Shown here: piece by piece, positions 43,950 through 53,324 of the stretch
Layout of the letters: every line of letters begins with the position of its first letter
Numbering within the stretch: position 1 is the stretch's first letter
Source of the DNA: Chryseobacterium vrystaatense
GTDB taxonomy: Bacteria > Bacteroidota > Bacteroidia > Flavobacteriales > Weeksellaceae
DNA: 64,000 bases
Direction: 5' to 3'
Assembly (NCBI RefSeq): GCF_000737765.1
Contig: NZ_JPRI01000010.1
Location: 248,001 to 312,000, forward strand
Program-made: the position numbers and the translations under genes
Notes under the pieces: generated by a model
Seen by the model: the letters and a program-made list of their open reading frames with translations, nothing else
Database searches by the model: none
Told to the model about the DNA's origin: nothing

Positions 43950-44612
43950 ATGGGATTTTTCAGCAGAAATAAAACACTTAAGATTAGAAATATAGAATTT
44001 CAATCTGATAATGACTATCATTACTCCAAAGGATTAAAATCATCTATTCACAAAGAAATAAAAATTGCAAAAACCAATCTCACATTAGAGGAATTAAAAC
44101 CAATTCTGCAATACCTGGTCGAATTTATTCAGGACGAAAAACCTGCTATTAAAAATGGAGAAAAAATAACATGCTTCTCCTGGAGTATTTTATTCCATGA
44201 AGTTGCAGACTTTTTTGAAATTCTGGAAGTAATCCCGGAACAGCAAGGCTTTGGCGAAGGTCTCACCCGTACACTTCATATATTGAAACAGCAACTTTCT
44301 GTTTGTAATCAGTTAAAAGCAGAACCGGATTTTCCTCAATTTGACCAAATCGTTACCATAGATCCGCTAATAAAAACAGGATTACAGGCAAATTTATTCC
44401 GTTGGAAAGGAGATTATCCAGATTCCGGATGGGTTGCCATGACAGAAAAATTTAATGAAGAAACAATGTCCTTCGAAGGAATGACAGTAGGGCAACTAAT
44501 GACCCTAAGACCGGAAATCGTACAATTTATGGCTCTCCCAATTGGATTTAAAATAATTTGGCAGGGAAATAATGCAAACATAGGATTTGATAAAAATATG
44601 ATAGACAATTAA
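43950..44612 (+). CDS. protein of unknown function
   Basis: 220 aa, soluble; MGFFSRNKTLKIRN start, helical middle (ELKPILQYLVEFIQDEKPAI) and a PIGFKIIWQGNNANIGFD end. Resembles other small immunity-like proteins only in size. No family recognised. Confidence 0.55.
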   Translation: MGFFSRNKTLKIRNIEFQSDNDYHYSKGLKSSIHKEIKIAKTNLTLEELKPILQYLVEFIQDEKPAIKNGEKITCFSWSILFHEVADFFEILEVIPEQQGFGEGLTRTLHILKQQLSVCNQLKAEPDFPQFDQIVTIDPLIKTGLQANLFRWKGDYPDSGWVAMTEKFNEETMSFEGMTVGQLMTLRPEIVQFMALPIGFKIIWQGNNANIGFDKNMIDN

Positions 44613-44696
44613 ATTGCCCATCATAATACCATTCTAATTACGCAGAGTATGCTGTCCGCAAGCCGTGAAACATGAGCACAAATTAAAAATAAAACA

Positions 44697-45743
44697 ATGA
44701 GTGAATTTTCAGGGTATGAAAAAATGCCCAACAACTTAAAAAAACTAGGTCTGAGCGAAAATGATTTTTCCCAAATGGAAAAATTAAAATGGGTGGTTAC
44801 AGAAAAAGTCCATGGAGCCAACTTTAGTTTCATTTATGAAAACGGTAACTTGAAATGTGCTAAACGAAAAGAATATTTAAAGTGGACGGATGATTTTTTT
44901 GGTTTCCAATTAATTGTCAACAAACTGGAAGATGACCTTTTGCGCCTATTTGAAAATCTAAGCAACGAAATACCTGGGAAGAAATATATTGTTTATGGTG
45001 AATTGTTCGGAGGTAAATATCCACACCCGGACGTCGAACCTGTAAAGGATCTTCATGCCATTCAAACTGGAGTATACTATACACCTTCCATCGAATTTTG
45101 TGCTTTTGATATTGCCATTGAAACCGATGGCTCAGATTCCAAATACTATCTGGATTATGAGACCTCCGTGGCCTATTTTAAACAGTTTGGAATTTTTTAT
45201 GCACAACCATTATTGACTGGAAGATTTAATGAGGCTATGAATTTCAATATTAGAATTAATTCAGCTATTCCTAAAGAATTTAAACTTCCGGAACTAAAGG
45301 ATAATTTAATTGAAGGAGTGGTTATAAAACCTTTTAATCAAATAGATTCAACTCTTTTTTCAAGGCCAATCATTAAATTAAAAAACCCTGAATTTGACGA
45401 AGAAGATAAATTTCATGAAGCAGAAAAATGGTCGTTCATTCCCAATATTTCTTGTAAAACAGAAGATCTTTCTTTTATCGTAGATGAATTGAGGAACTAC
45501 GTTACTCAAAACAGATTAAAAAGTGCTATCTCTAAAATAGGTAAGCTGGATATGAATAATCAACTTCGGGTTTCTGAAATTAAAACAGAATTTTCAGAGG
45601 ATGTCATAACAGATTTTAATGAAAACAATAACAATCTTTTAAACGATTTATCTCCCGAAGAAAAAGAATGGATAATGAACAGAGTGAATTCTGACATTAA
45701 TAGAATAATAAATTTAAATCTCGAGGATTCAGAATCCGTCTGA
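44697..45743 (+). CDS. Rnl2-like RNA ligase
   Basis: 348 aa. Nucleotidyltransferase motifs of T4 Rnl2-type ligases are present in order: motif I TEKVHGANF with adenylated K37, KRKEYLKW after it, motif III-like VYGELFGG, motif IIIa IEFCAFDIAI, motif IV IEGVVIKP and motif V IIKLKNPEF. The family seals RNA ends with ATP. It is in a run of immunity-like genes rather than next to a polynucleotide kinase or RtcB, so its RNA substrate is unknown. C-terminal ~100 residues may be an accessory domain. Confidence 0.88.
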   Translation: MSEFSGYEKMPNNLKKLGLSENDFSQMEKLKWVVTEKVHGANFSFIYENGNLKCAKRKEYLKWTDDFFGFQLIVNKLEDDLLRLFENLSNEIPGKKYIVYGELFGGKYPHPDVEPVKDLHAIQTGVYYTPSIEFCAFDIAIETDGSDSKYYLDYETSVAYFKQFGIFYAQPLLTGRFNEAMNFNIRINSAIPKEFKLPELKDNLIEGVVIKPFNQIDSTLFSRPIIKLKNPEFDEEDKFHEAEKWSFIPNISCKTEDLSFIVDELRNYVTQNRLKSAISKIGKLDMNNQLRVSEIKTEFSEDVITDFNENNNNLLNDLSPEEKEWIMNRVNSDINRIINLNLEDSESV

Positions 45744-46094
45744 GCTTATTGTCCGTATTTACTTACCAACACTATTGTTGGAAACAAGCGTAGACCTTCC
45801 TTGGTCTCCAGCAGACTGCGGGAGACTTCCGGACCTCTCCTGAAGTTATAAACACCTATGTTGGTAACTTCCGTAGAGGTTGTTTTATTACAAACGTATA
45901 TGTTTCTGACTTCCGGAGTCCCTGGGCAGATGACAAACAGGGTTGTGCAGGATTTTGGTAATTTTTGCAGAAGTATATCTTAAATTTTCAATAGCCAGCC
46001 TAAAAAAGATTTAAAAGACAATATTAATTCAATTACAGAGACATCATATCAACGTAATATGTAGATTTGATTATCAGCAAAAAACAGATATCAT
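45744..46094. other. 351-bp intergenic region with overlapping hairpins
   Basis: Hairpins include CCAACA/TGTTGG (45766-45781), AGACC/GGTCT (45792-45807) and GTCTCC/GGAGAC (45804-45826); the last two share bases and exclude each other. Similar phrases recur (AACACTATTGTTGG and AACACCTATGTTGG; CTTCCGGACCTCT, CTTCCGTAGAGG, CTTCCGGAGTCC). No coding frame. Could be a structured leader or small RNA. Confidence 0.45.
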
Positions 46095-46730
46095 ATGATT
46101 TCAACCAAAGATTACAGCCTACTACCAGGCACCGGATCACTGCAAAATATATGCAAGGCGATTTCCGTTTTGGATGCCATTCTCTCCCAGGAATGGGAAT
46201 TCCGCTATTATTCCTACAACAATAAATGGTCAGACCAGGAAGAGTTTTTTGAAATGCGGAATGGTTCCGGAGATCAAATGCTTATTTTATTTCCACCAAA
46301 CGGATGTGTTATCAATGGCTTTGCTCACGAGTATAGACAACAGGACAAACAAAAGTTAACAGTAAACCTACCCTCCCAATTTGATTCATTTATCTTTGGA
46401 GAACCTGTCAATTCAATCGGGACCACTTTTTGTCTGTGGACCACTGAAGAAAAAAACTGGCAAACAGGACAACTAGACAACGACGAAGACAATTCCGAAG
46501 AAATGTTGAATATATTCGACGGAAATCCTAAAACTTACATAAATTGGGCTGAAGAATATTTTGAAGACTGTTATAAAGAATCCGGAATCCCCCTGGAAAC
46601 TGTAACAAAAATTTACGACGGTCAGGATCTGACAAAGGAAATGGTTTTAACTATGGTAGAAGAACTGGAAGATTGGGAACAGCTCAAGACTGATCTTGAC
46701 GAGATTGGTTATCCATATAATTTTGAATAA
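46095..46730 (+). CDS. protein of unknown function
   Basis: 211 aa, acidic and soluble. Segments such as LILFPPNGCVINGFAHEYRQ and GNPKTYINWAEEYFEDCY are distinctive; I have the impression of a widespread uncharacterised family, not named. It follows the structured intergenic region. Confidence 0.6.
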   Translation: MISTKDYSLLPGTGSLQNICKAISVLDAILSQEWEFRYYSYNNKWSDQEEFFEMRNGSGDQMLILFPPNGCVINGFAHEYRQQDKQKLTVNLPSQFDSFIFGEPVNSIGTTFCLWTTEEKNWQTGQLDNDEDNSEEMLNIFDGNPKTYINWAEEYFEDCYKESGIPLETVTKIYDGQDLTKEMVLTMVEELEDWEQLKTDLDEIGYPYNFE

Positions 46731-46768
46731 ACAAAAACGCTGTCAACACCAGAATATAATTATTGAGT

Positions 46769-47065
46769 ATGGACAAAAAAGAAAAAGAGAGAAGAAAACA
46801 AATCCGAAATGAGCTAAGACAAAAACAACAGGAAGAATTTGAAAAAAACCTGCCAATGGAGAGACCCAGCTTCAAGGAATTATTTGACTGCCTGGATGAT
46901 CAGTTACGAAAAATGGGCTGTGACAACACCAATAAATTAACAACAGGATTTTTGGAAAAGAATACAATAATAAATGTTGAAAATGTTTTAAGCTGGCTGG
47001 CTGAAAACGGAGGCTATTGTGACTGTGAAATTTTAGCAAATGTCGAACAAAAATTTGAAAAATGA
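46769..47065 (+). CDS. DUF2695 domain protein
   Basis: 98 aa using the ATG at 46769 (a TTG two codons upstream is less likely). A charged N-terminal helix is followed by the DUF2695 pattern: FKELFDCLDDQLRKMGCDNT, LTTGFLEKN, VLSWLAENGGYCDCEILANVE. The conserved Cys residues suggest a metal site. Function unknown. Confidence 0.8.
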   Translation: MDKKEKERRKQIRNELRQKQQEEFEKNLPMERPSFKELFDCLDDQLRKMGCDNTNKLTTGFLEKNTIINVENVLSWLAENGGYCDCEILANVEQKFEK

Positions 47066-47104
47066 TTCAGTACAAAACTGAAATACAACAACCGTATTTT
47101 ACCA

Positions 47105-47563
47105 ATGGAACGACATCATAGAATATTTAATCAAATCACAGAACTTCTACAGAAAAAACTGGGAGAAAGAATTAAAGTTTACGAAGAAAACGGTTCTCAA
47201 TATCTGGAGTTAACCGATTCTCCCTTTTGGCTCATGATCGACAAATCTGAGTTTACAGTAGGTTATGGCTTAAACCACACCCATTTTAGTGAAAGCTATA
47301 ATAATTTAGAAGATGGAATTATTCAGGCTTTTGATTTATTAACCAACACCATTAAAACAACGGAATATATAAAAGGAAAAACTGTTTACAAGGTAACTAC
47401 CGAAATAGAGTTTCCAAATTCGCAACTCATTAATATTGGCACTTCAGCATTCCTGGTATATCCATTTTGGAAAAAAACAAAGATAAAAAATTCACTATCA
47501 GAAAAAATAATTGAAAAAAAAGAAATTGAAGAAGATGTCCATTTTATATTGAACGAAAGATAA
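47105..47563 (+). CDS. protein of unknown function
   Basis: 152 aa, soluble; contains SQYLELTDSPFWLMIDKSEF and VGYGLNHTHFSESYNN, with a charged Lys/Glu-rich end. Looks like an immunity-type protein of the surrounding run. No family recognised. Confidence 0.55.
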   Translation: MERHHRIFNQITELLQKKLGERIKVYEENGSQYLELTDSPFWLMIDKSEFTVGYGLNHTHFSESYNNLEDGIIQAFDLLTNTIKTTEYIKGKTVYKVTTEIEFPNSQLINIGTSAFLVYPFWKKTKIKNSLSEKIIEKKEIEEDVHFILNER

Positions 47564-47634
47564 TTTTAGAGTTAAATTATGTATGACCACTATCTTTAAC
47601 ATTACCTTTAAGAATCTTCTATCACTCAAATTTT

Positions 47635-48315
47635 ATGAAACAGCAAAAAGTAGAACTTATACCTGTCGTTGAGATTTCCATATCCAATCCAAAAGTAGAA
47701 TTACCCGAACATGGGCCCCATTGGGAATATTGTGAGGAGTGGGAAAATTATAATAATACCTGTAATGAGATCCTAGGCTTTTCTAAGCAACTACAATCAT
47801 ATAAAAAAGGTTCTTCCCTCTATGAAATCAGTACGATTTCTAATAAAGATGTACTGACGTTAATTCAACTTGAAATACAAAGACAACAGACGGATGAAGA
47901 AAAAGGCTTTGAAGATTTAACATGCCCTTTAGATGGAGGATATATACTTAAAGTTGATGGCCAGGATATTTTATATCCCCAATGCTGTTCGCATTTAGCA
48001 GATATTGAAGAATGGGAAAATTTAGTCGGTGATGATAATGAAGACCATTTTTATTCCGGTCATCCCTCCCCCAAAATTATCCAGTCAGATTCTCATGTAA
48101 TTTTTGATTTTGTAAATACTGAAATTCAGGAAGCCTTCTCTCCTCCCATTTCTTTTAAGGAGATCCAAGTAAATAAATCCAGTCTTAGAATGGCCGTCGA
48201 AACAGCAAAAAAAGAATTGCAGCATTTTTCCAATCGTCTGGAGACTGTTACTCAGGAAAACAAACTGGGTATTGAAAAAATTGCAGAAATACTGGTCTAC
48301 GGGGAAGGGCAATAA
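47635..48315 (+). CDS. protein of unknown function
   Basis: 226 aa, soluble, with ELPEHGPHWEYCEEWENYNN near the start and LYPQCCSHLADIEEWENL in the middle (paired Cys/His that could bind metal). A helical C-terminus follows. No family recognised. Confidence 0.55.
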   Translation: MKQQKVELIPVVEISISNPKVELPEHGPHWEYCEEWENYNNTCNEILGFSKQLQSYKKGSSLYEISTISNKDVLTLIQLEIQRQQTDEEKGFEDLTCPLDGGYILKVDGQDILYPQCCSHLADIEEWENLVGDDNEDHFYSGHPSPKIIQSDSHVIFDFVNTEIQEAFSPPISFKEIQVNKSSLRMAVETAKKELQHFSNRLETVTQENKLGIEKIAEILVYGEGQ

Positions 48316-48475
48316 AAATAAAGACATCAATATAAAATATTGAATCTGGTGAGCAAAGTGCTCAATAAAAACGTTGAGTTAAAAAAGCCCGATATCCCTT
48401 CCCAAAATGACCAAAATCTATCATTATGATAGAAAAACAATGTGTACATTAGAATGTCAAATAATATTAAATCAG

Positions 48476-48970
48476 ATGTCAGGAATAAAATTATTATTAC
48501 TGAGTTTAATCCTATGTACATCATGCAGTAAAAAGCAGAAAAACACGGTAAGAGAACCCTACAGGAATTGGGGAACCCTTGAAATTAAAACAAGATATCA
48601 GACTTTAACCATTTCTAAATTTTCTGATTCTGCCGAATATTATTACATAACCGATAGCAAAGGAGAATTTAAAACTTTTACTGAACCCAAATATCAAGCA
48701 GAGAATGATAAACAGGAAAAGAAAAAAATATTTTTTACCAAAGCAGAAAAGGATAGCCTGAGTAAATATATTTATGAATCTGTAACTCAGCCGAAATTTA
48801 CGAACGTTCTGGCAACAGATTATGTAGGAAACGTTGTTCTTAAACTTGATACGGGAAATATGAATTTAGTTTGTGAATATTATTCTGTAGGAGACTGGAC
48901 GACAGTTTCGGAAAACACTAAAAAGATTTATGATCTGATCAGTAAAAAGATAAAGATATCAAAACAGTAA
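48476..48970 (+). CDS. lipoprotein of unknown function
   Basis: 164 aa. The ATG at 48476 opens MSGIKLLLLSLILCTSC, a lipoprotein signal peptide with lipobox at the Cys near residue 17; an in-frame ATG at 48407 would bury it and is less likely. The rest is soluble and beta-rich. Envelope-anchored, function unknown. Confidence 0.6.
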   Translation: MSGIKLLLLSLILCTSCSKKQKNTVREPYRNWGTLEIKTRYQTLTISKFSDSAEYYYITDSKGEFKTFTEPKYQAENDKQEKKKIFFTKAEKDSLSKYIYESVTQPKFTNVLATDYVGNVVLKLDTGNMNLVCEYYSVGDWTTVSENTKKIYDLISKKIKISKQ

Positions 48971-49027
48971 AGTCAAAACCATCCTAAAAAACTCAGAGAA
49001 CGCTCAACCCCTTTACACAACAACAAT

Positions 49028-49687
49028 ATGCTCCCACCAGACCATTCAAAAATCATTAATAAAACAGCAAAAAAAATATTCACTCCTTATGGCATCAAAC
49101 AAAAGGGGAAATCGAGAATCTGGCTTGACGATCAGGGCTGGTACACCACCGTCATCGAGTTTCAGCCGTTTTCGGGAAGGCAGGGAACCACGCTTAATGT
49201 CGGGGTCAACTTCAATTGGCATGAACAGACTTATTTTTCATTTGATATCAGTTACAGGCAGGATGTAGATTTTGTGGAATACGACGGAAATGAAGAAGTG
49301 TTTTCAAAAGAGGTTGAGAACTTTTGTGAACTCGCGCTCAACAAAGTACTTGAATACAGAGAACACTTCCAGAATCTCCAGAAAGCCAAATCATTCATAC
49401 TAAGCCAGACCTACACCAGCGAGGACGTTTGGGGAAGTTATCATAAAGGAACCATCTGTGGATTGACCCATGATGCAGAAGAACGAAATTATTATTTTCA
49501 GAAATTGTTACAGGCCACCCATTCGGGAACATGGCTCAATGAATTAAAAGATCAGGTGAATCTTCTGATTGAGAATTCAGGTCAGCAAAATGAGTTTACA
49601 GAAAATATTCTGGAAACCATCAGAAAAACAAGAGCACTGAAAAAGCTTCCGGAAATTGAAATAGCCCCGCTGCCTCCCGTCAGTTAA
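49028..49687 (+). CDS. DUF4304-like protein
   Basis: 219 aa. The opening KTAKKIFTPYGIKQKGKSRI followed by a Trp-rich strand pair and NVGVNFNWHEQTYF fits DUF4304, a family linked to immunity-like clusters. C-terminal part is helical. Closed by a terminator. Function unknown. Confidence 0.6.
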   Translation: MLPPDHSKIINKTAKKIFTPYGIKQKGKSRIWLDDQGWYTTVIEFQPFSGRQGTTLNVGVNFNWHEQTYFSFDISYRQDVDFVEYDGNEEVFSKEVENFCELALNKVLEYREHFQNLQKAKSFILSQTYTSEDVWGSYHKGTICGLTHDAEERNYYFQKLLQATHSGTWLNELKDQVNLLIENSGQQNEFTENILETIRKTRALKKLPEIEIAPLPPVS

Positions 49688-49719
49688 AATCAAAGAAACC
49701 CTTATTTCAATGATAATCC

Positions 49720-49750
49720 ACCCTCTCTGATTACAGGGAGGATTTTTTGT
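49720..49750 (+). terminator. intrinsic terminator
   Basis: CCTCTCTG and CAGGGAGG arms around 49722-49741 followed by TTTTTTGTTTT, after the DUF4304-like gene. Confidence 0.8.
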
Positions 49751-49890
49751 TTTAAATAAAGCCACGATGAAAAATAGCGAAAACGGGTTATTTCATCAGC
49801 TTTAGGTATTGCCTAGTTTTGAATTGTTCATTAAGAATACAGACTAGCCGAACACTGTTTAAAAAGTAGGCAAAATAAAAAACTTACATC

Positions 49891-50928
49891 ATGGATTGCT
49901 CAACTAAACAAAATGATTTCAAAGATTCAATTTCACTCATTCAGGAAACACTAAAAAAAGAAATAAATGAAATTGTTGCTGCTACTCAAGGCAAAACAGA
50001 AGATCTGTCTGAAAAAGCAGAAGGAAATAATGATCTTACACAGGGCGTTATCACAGGTGCAGGTACTGCCATCGGCACCTCATTAGGAGGTCCTGCCGGA
50101 GGTGCTGCAGGCGCTTACGTGGCTGATTTTTTAACAAAATTCTTTGTCGTGGAAACTACAATGAATACCGTTAAAATCAGTCTGGACTTACCACAGGTTA
50201 CAATTAAAGATCAGGATTGGATTTTTGATTTACCGGCGGTTACGGTTAAGGATACTGATATTATTTTTAATCTTCCTTCTATCAGAATGAAAAGAGTAAA
50301 AACAGGCGAATATCCCGAAGTTACCTGTCATGGATTCCCGCCTCAATGCACCGTAAAATGGTCTCCTATATGGGCAGATATACCGGAACCGTTTATGCAA
50401 GAACACAGAATCGTGATTGGAATTCCCGAATTCTACATGAACGAACAGAAGTTTGTGGTAGGCGTTCCGGAAATTACCATGGAACAGCAGGATATCAGCT
50501 TTGATCTGCCCTCCATTACCATCAAAACCAGAGCAGACATCGGCAAAGAAGTTTCAGACGAAGCAGCAGCATTAGCCAATGAAACCAAAATGCTGGTGGA
50601 TCAAAAAAAGGAATCTTTAAAAGAAAGAATGAAAATTGAAATTGTACCCAAAGCAATTGCCATGATGAATTGTTTCAGAGATAATCTTACGGAACAAAAA
50701 CAACTCATTTACAATGCTTTTGATCCGGCTATTAATCAGATTACAGAATCTCTGAAAAACCTCATCGCTAAATCTGTACCCGAAACCGATGATGACTACA
50801 TCAAGGTAAAAAGTAATTTAGATGGTTTATTTGAAAAACGGAAAGAAGCATTGGCAAAAATCGACCAATCTCTGGTAGAACTCGAGGCCAGCGCAAAATT
50901 AACTATTGACTCGCTAACCAATGCCTAA
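49891..50928 (+). CDS. glycine-zipper protein with exact 14-residue repeats, unknown function
   Basis: 345 aa, no signal peptide. A Gly/Ala-rich segment (GVITGAGTAIGTSLGGPAGG, residues 52-71) could insert in membranes. Residues 96-213 hold beta-type repeats of the kind FDLPAVTVKD and VGVPEITMEQ, with the key proline at 101, 115, 129, then 165, 179, 193, 207: an exact 14-residue period in two blocks, separated by a Cys-containing insert (C146, C153). A helical, charged C-terminus follows. No family recognised; a coiled or pore-forming protein is speculation. It follows the immunity-like run. Confidence 0.65.
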   Translation: MDCSTKQNDFKDSISLIQETLKKEINEIVAATQGKTEDLSEKAEGNNDLTQGVITGAGTAIGTSLGGPAGGAAGAYVADFLTKFFVVETTMNTVKISLDLPQVTIKDQDWIFDLPAVTVKDTDIIFNLPSIRMKRVKTGEYPEVTCHGFPPQCTVKWSPIWADIPEPFMQEHRIVIGIPEFYMNEQKFVVGVPEITMEQQDISFDLPSITIKTRADIGKEVSDEAAALANETKMLVDQKKESLKERMKIEIVPKAIAMMNCFRDNLTEQKQLIYNAFDPAINQITESLKNLIAKSVPETDDDYIKVKSNLDGLFEKRKEALAKIDQSLVELEASAKLTIDSLTNA

Positions 50929-51040
50929 ATAAAACCAATACGATCGTTTGGGAACTTTTGAGTCATAAGACAAATTACGTTTTTAATAACACCCTCCACC
51001 GTCAGGAGACTTCGGAAAGCGATGGCTTCCCGATGATATA

Positions 51041-51074
51041 AACCGTTCTGGAAAAGCAGGACGGTTTTTTATTT
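51041..51074 (+). terminator. intrinsic terminator
   Basis: AACCGTTCTG (51041-51050) pairs with CAGGACGGTT (51057-51066), followed by a T-rich tract. Terminates the repeat-protein gene. Confidence 0.85.
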
Positions 51075-51125
51075 TTTCTTGCCTCATTAAACTGATGTAT
51101 GTATTATTGTAAAAAAATTATTTCC

Positions 51126-53207
51126 ATGTATATTGAGGTTTCCGAGGATTTCAAAAAGAAAAGTAAATCCGCCGTATTCGCCATTGCTGTTTTTATTATT
51201 GTCTATATTCTAATGTTCCTTCTTACCGTTCTTTTAGCATTCGGGTGTATTGCCGGAGGAATTTGGCTCATTGCCATAAAACCTATGTTTTTAACCATTA
51301 TGCTGGGTGCAGGGCTTGCCGGAACGGGAGGTTTTATATTTTTCTTTATCATCAAATTTCTGTTTAAGAGGCATATTAATGATCTCAGTTATCTTACCGA
51401 AATCAAAAGAACAGATGAGCCTGAACTTTTCAAAATGATTGATGACATCGTACAGGAAGCAGGTACAGATTTTCCTAAAAAAGTTTATTTATCCTATGAT
51501 GTGAATGCCAGCGTTTTTTATGATTCCAGCTTTTGGAGTATGTTCTACCCGATTAAAAAAAATCTGACAATCGGACTTGGCCTGATCAACACTTCCACAA
51601 AGCAGGAGTTGAAAGCTGTTCTTTCACATGAATTCGGACACTTTTCCCAACGCTCTATGAAGGTAGGAAGCTATGTATATAATGTTAATAAGATTATTTT
51701 CAATCTGGTGAATGATGATCAGTCTTACCGTAATTCTATAGAAAAATGGGCGGGCATGAGTGGTTATTTTTCAATTTTTGCACTCCTTTCCCTTTTCATC
51801 ACCCATAAGATTCAGTGGATTCTCACGAAAATGTACTCTTTTGTCAACATCCGTCATATGGCCCTTTCAAGGGAAATGGAATTCCATGCCGATGAAGTAG
51901 CTGCAAATATTGCCGGCTCTCTTTCATTGGAAGAATCTCTTCTGAGAATGGAACTTGCCAACAATTCGTATCAAAATGTAATTACATTCTACGAAGAAAG
52001 AATTTCGAAAAATCAGGCCAGCCAAAATATTTATAAAGAGCAGTTTTTTGTCATGAACTTTTTGGCTAAACACAGCGAACTGGAATCCAAATATGACCTG
52101 CCCCATGTCAAGAGTTCCGAATCCGGGCTTTTTAATAAATCAAAACTGAATATTGAAAACCAATGGGCCTCCCACCCTTCCAATGAAGACAGAATCGCCA
52201 GACTTCAAAAACTTAATATTATAAAAGATGCAGAAAATGGACCTGCCAAAAATCTTTTTGTGAATTTTGAAAAAACAGAAATAAAACTGACCGCTAAACT
52301 TTTTTCCAATGTAAAATATCAAAAAGGAAAAACTGATCTCGACTTACAAACCTTTATCTCAGAATTTGAAGAGCAGTACAGCAAAGATTCTTTTGATAAA
52401 ATCTTCAACGGATACTACGACAATAAGAATCCTGATTTCAGTATTTCGGAAAATACTGTGGGGAAAGACCTATATTTTGATCAGCTTTTCAGCAAAGAAA
52501 AAGTAGAAATGGTGTACATATTAATTGCCCTTGAAAGCGACAAAAAAGTTATAGAAGCCATTATCCGCAAGGAAGTTATTTTAAAAACATTCGATTACGA
52601 CGGCAAGAAGTACAATGCTTCAGAAGCGGGAAAACTTATTCCGCAAATCGATCATTCTATTGCAGAAATAAAAAGTCAGATCCATCAGAATGATTCGGAT
52701 ATTTACTCATACTTCCTGAAATCAGCCACGGATCATCACCGAAAAGATCAATTTGAAAATATCTACCGGAAATTTGCGGCTTATGATAACGAATTTGAAG
52801 CGAGGTTTAGTCTGTGTACAGAACTTTCCAATGCGACTGTATTCATTACCGAAAGAACTCCTGTCGAGCAGATCAGTAAAAACCTCAGCAGCCTTAAGCC
52901 TCTGGAAGAACAACTGAAAAAGGAAATCTTTCTGTGTTTAAATAATAATCATCTGACTGCAGATCTGGAGGAGCAGACTATAAAAGACCTAAAATATTAT
53001 CTGGAAAAAGATCTTATGTATTTCAATAATGGTCAATATATCGACAGCCATCTGCAGCTTTTGATGACTTCGATCAATATGCTGACCTATTTTCTTCACA
53101 GACAATATTTTCTATTGAAAAAAGAGCTTCTGTCCACAATGAAAGATATTGAAGATCTTACCATCACGGAAAAGATACCTCATCATTCCCACTTAGATCA
53201 AATATAA
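51126..53207 (+). CDS. M48 family metalloprotease (membrane)
   Basis: 693 aa using the ATG at 51126 (MYIEVSEDF); a start at 51099 adds nine residues. Two N-terminal hydrophobic helices precede the zinc motif VLSHEFGHFSQ (first His about residue 168) and a downstream Glu in SREMEFHADEVAA. This resembles HtpX/Ste24-type enzymes but with a ~400-residue C-terminal extension of unknown role. Probably degrades membrane-associated substrates. Confidence 0.88.
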   Translation: MYIEVSEDFKKKSKSAVFAIAVFIIVYILMFLLTVLLAFGCIAGGIWLIAIKPMFLTIMLGAGLAGTGGFIFFFIIKFLFKRHINDLSYLTEIKRTDEPELFKMIDDIVQEAGTDFPKKVYLSYDVNASVFYDSSFWSMFYPIKKNLTIGLGLINTSTKQELKAVLSHEFGHFSQRSMKVGSYVYNVNKIIFNLVNDDQSYRNSIEKWAGMSGYFSIFALLSLFITHKIQWILTKMYSFVNIRHMALSREMEFHADEVAANIAGSLSLEESLLRMELANNSYQNVITFYEERISKNQASQNIYKEQFFVMNFLAKHSELESKYDLPHVKSSESGLFNKSKLNIENQWASHPSNEDRIARLQKLNIIKDAENGPAKNLFVNFEKTEIKLTAKLFSNVKYQKGKTDLDLQTFISEFEEQYSKDSFDKIFNGYYDNKNPDFSISENTVGKDLYFDQLFSKEKVEMVYILIALESDKKVIEAIIRKEVILKTFDYDGKKYNASEAGKLIPQIDHSIAEIKSQIHQNDSDIYSYFLKSATDHHRKDQFENIYRKFAAYDNEFEARFSLCTELSNATVFITERTPVEQISKNLSSLKPLEEQLKKEIFLCLNNNHLTADLEEQTIKDLKYYLEKDLMYFNNGQYIDSHLQLLMTSINMLTYFLHRQYFLLKKELLSTMKDIEDLTITEKIPHHSHLDQI

Positions 53208-53324
53208 ACTGCACCATTAGAATTTGAGATAAAAATTCTGTCTGAAGGCTATATTTTTTGTAGCTTAGTTGTTCTGTACCCTGATCAGACCTATATCCAT
53301 CAGGCACTAAAAAAAACACCACTC

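Noticed and set aside
45760..45960. Repeated phrases suggesting a CRISPR array or retron RNA
   Set aside because: Repeats are short, unequal and irregularly spaced, and no cas or reverse-transcriptase gene is near.
51000..51074. A further groEL tail copy before the M48 gene
   Set aside because: Only the generic GATATAAACCGTTCTG/CAGGACGGTT terminator shape is shared; no groEL codons or post-stop block can be aligned.
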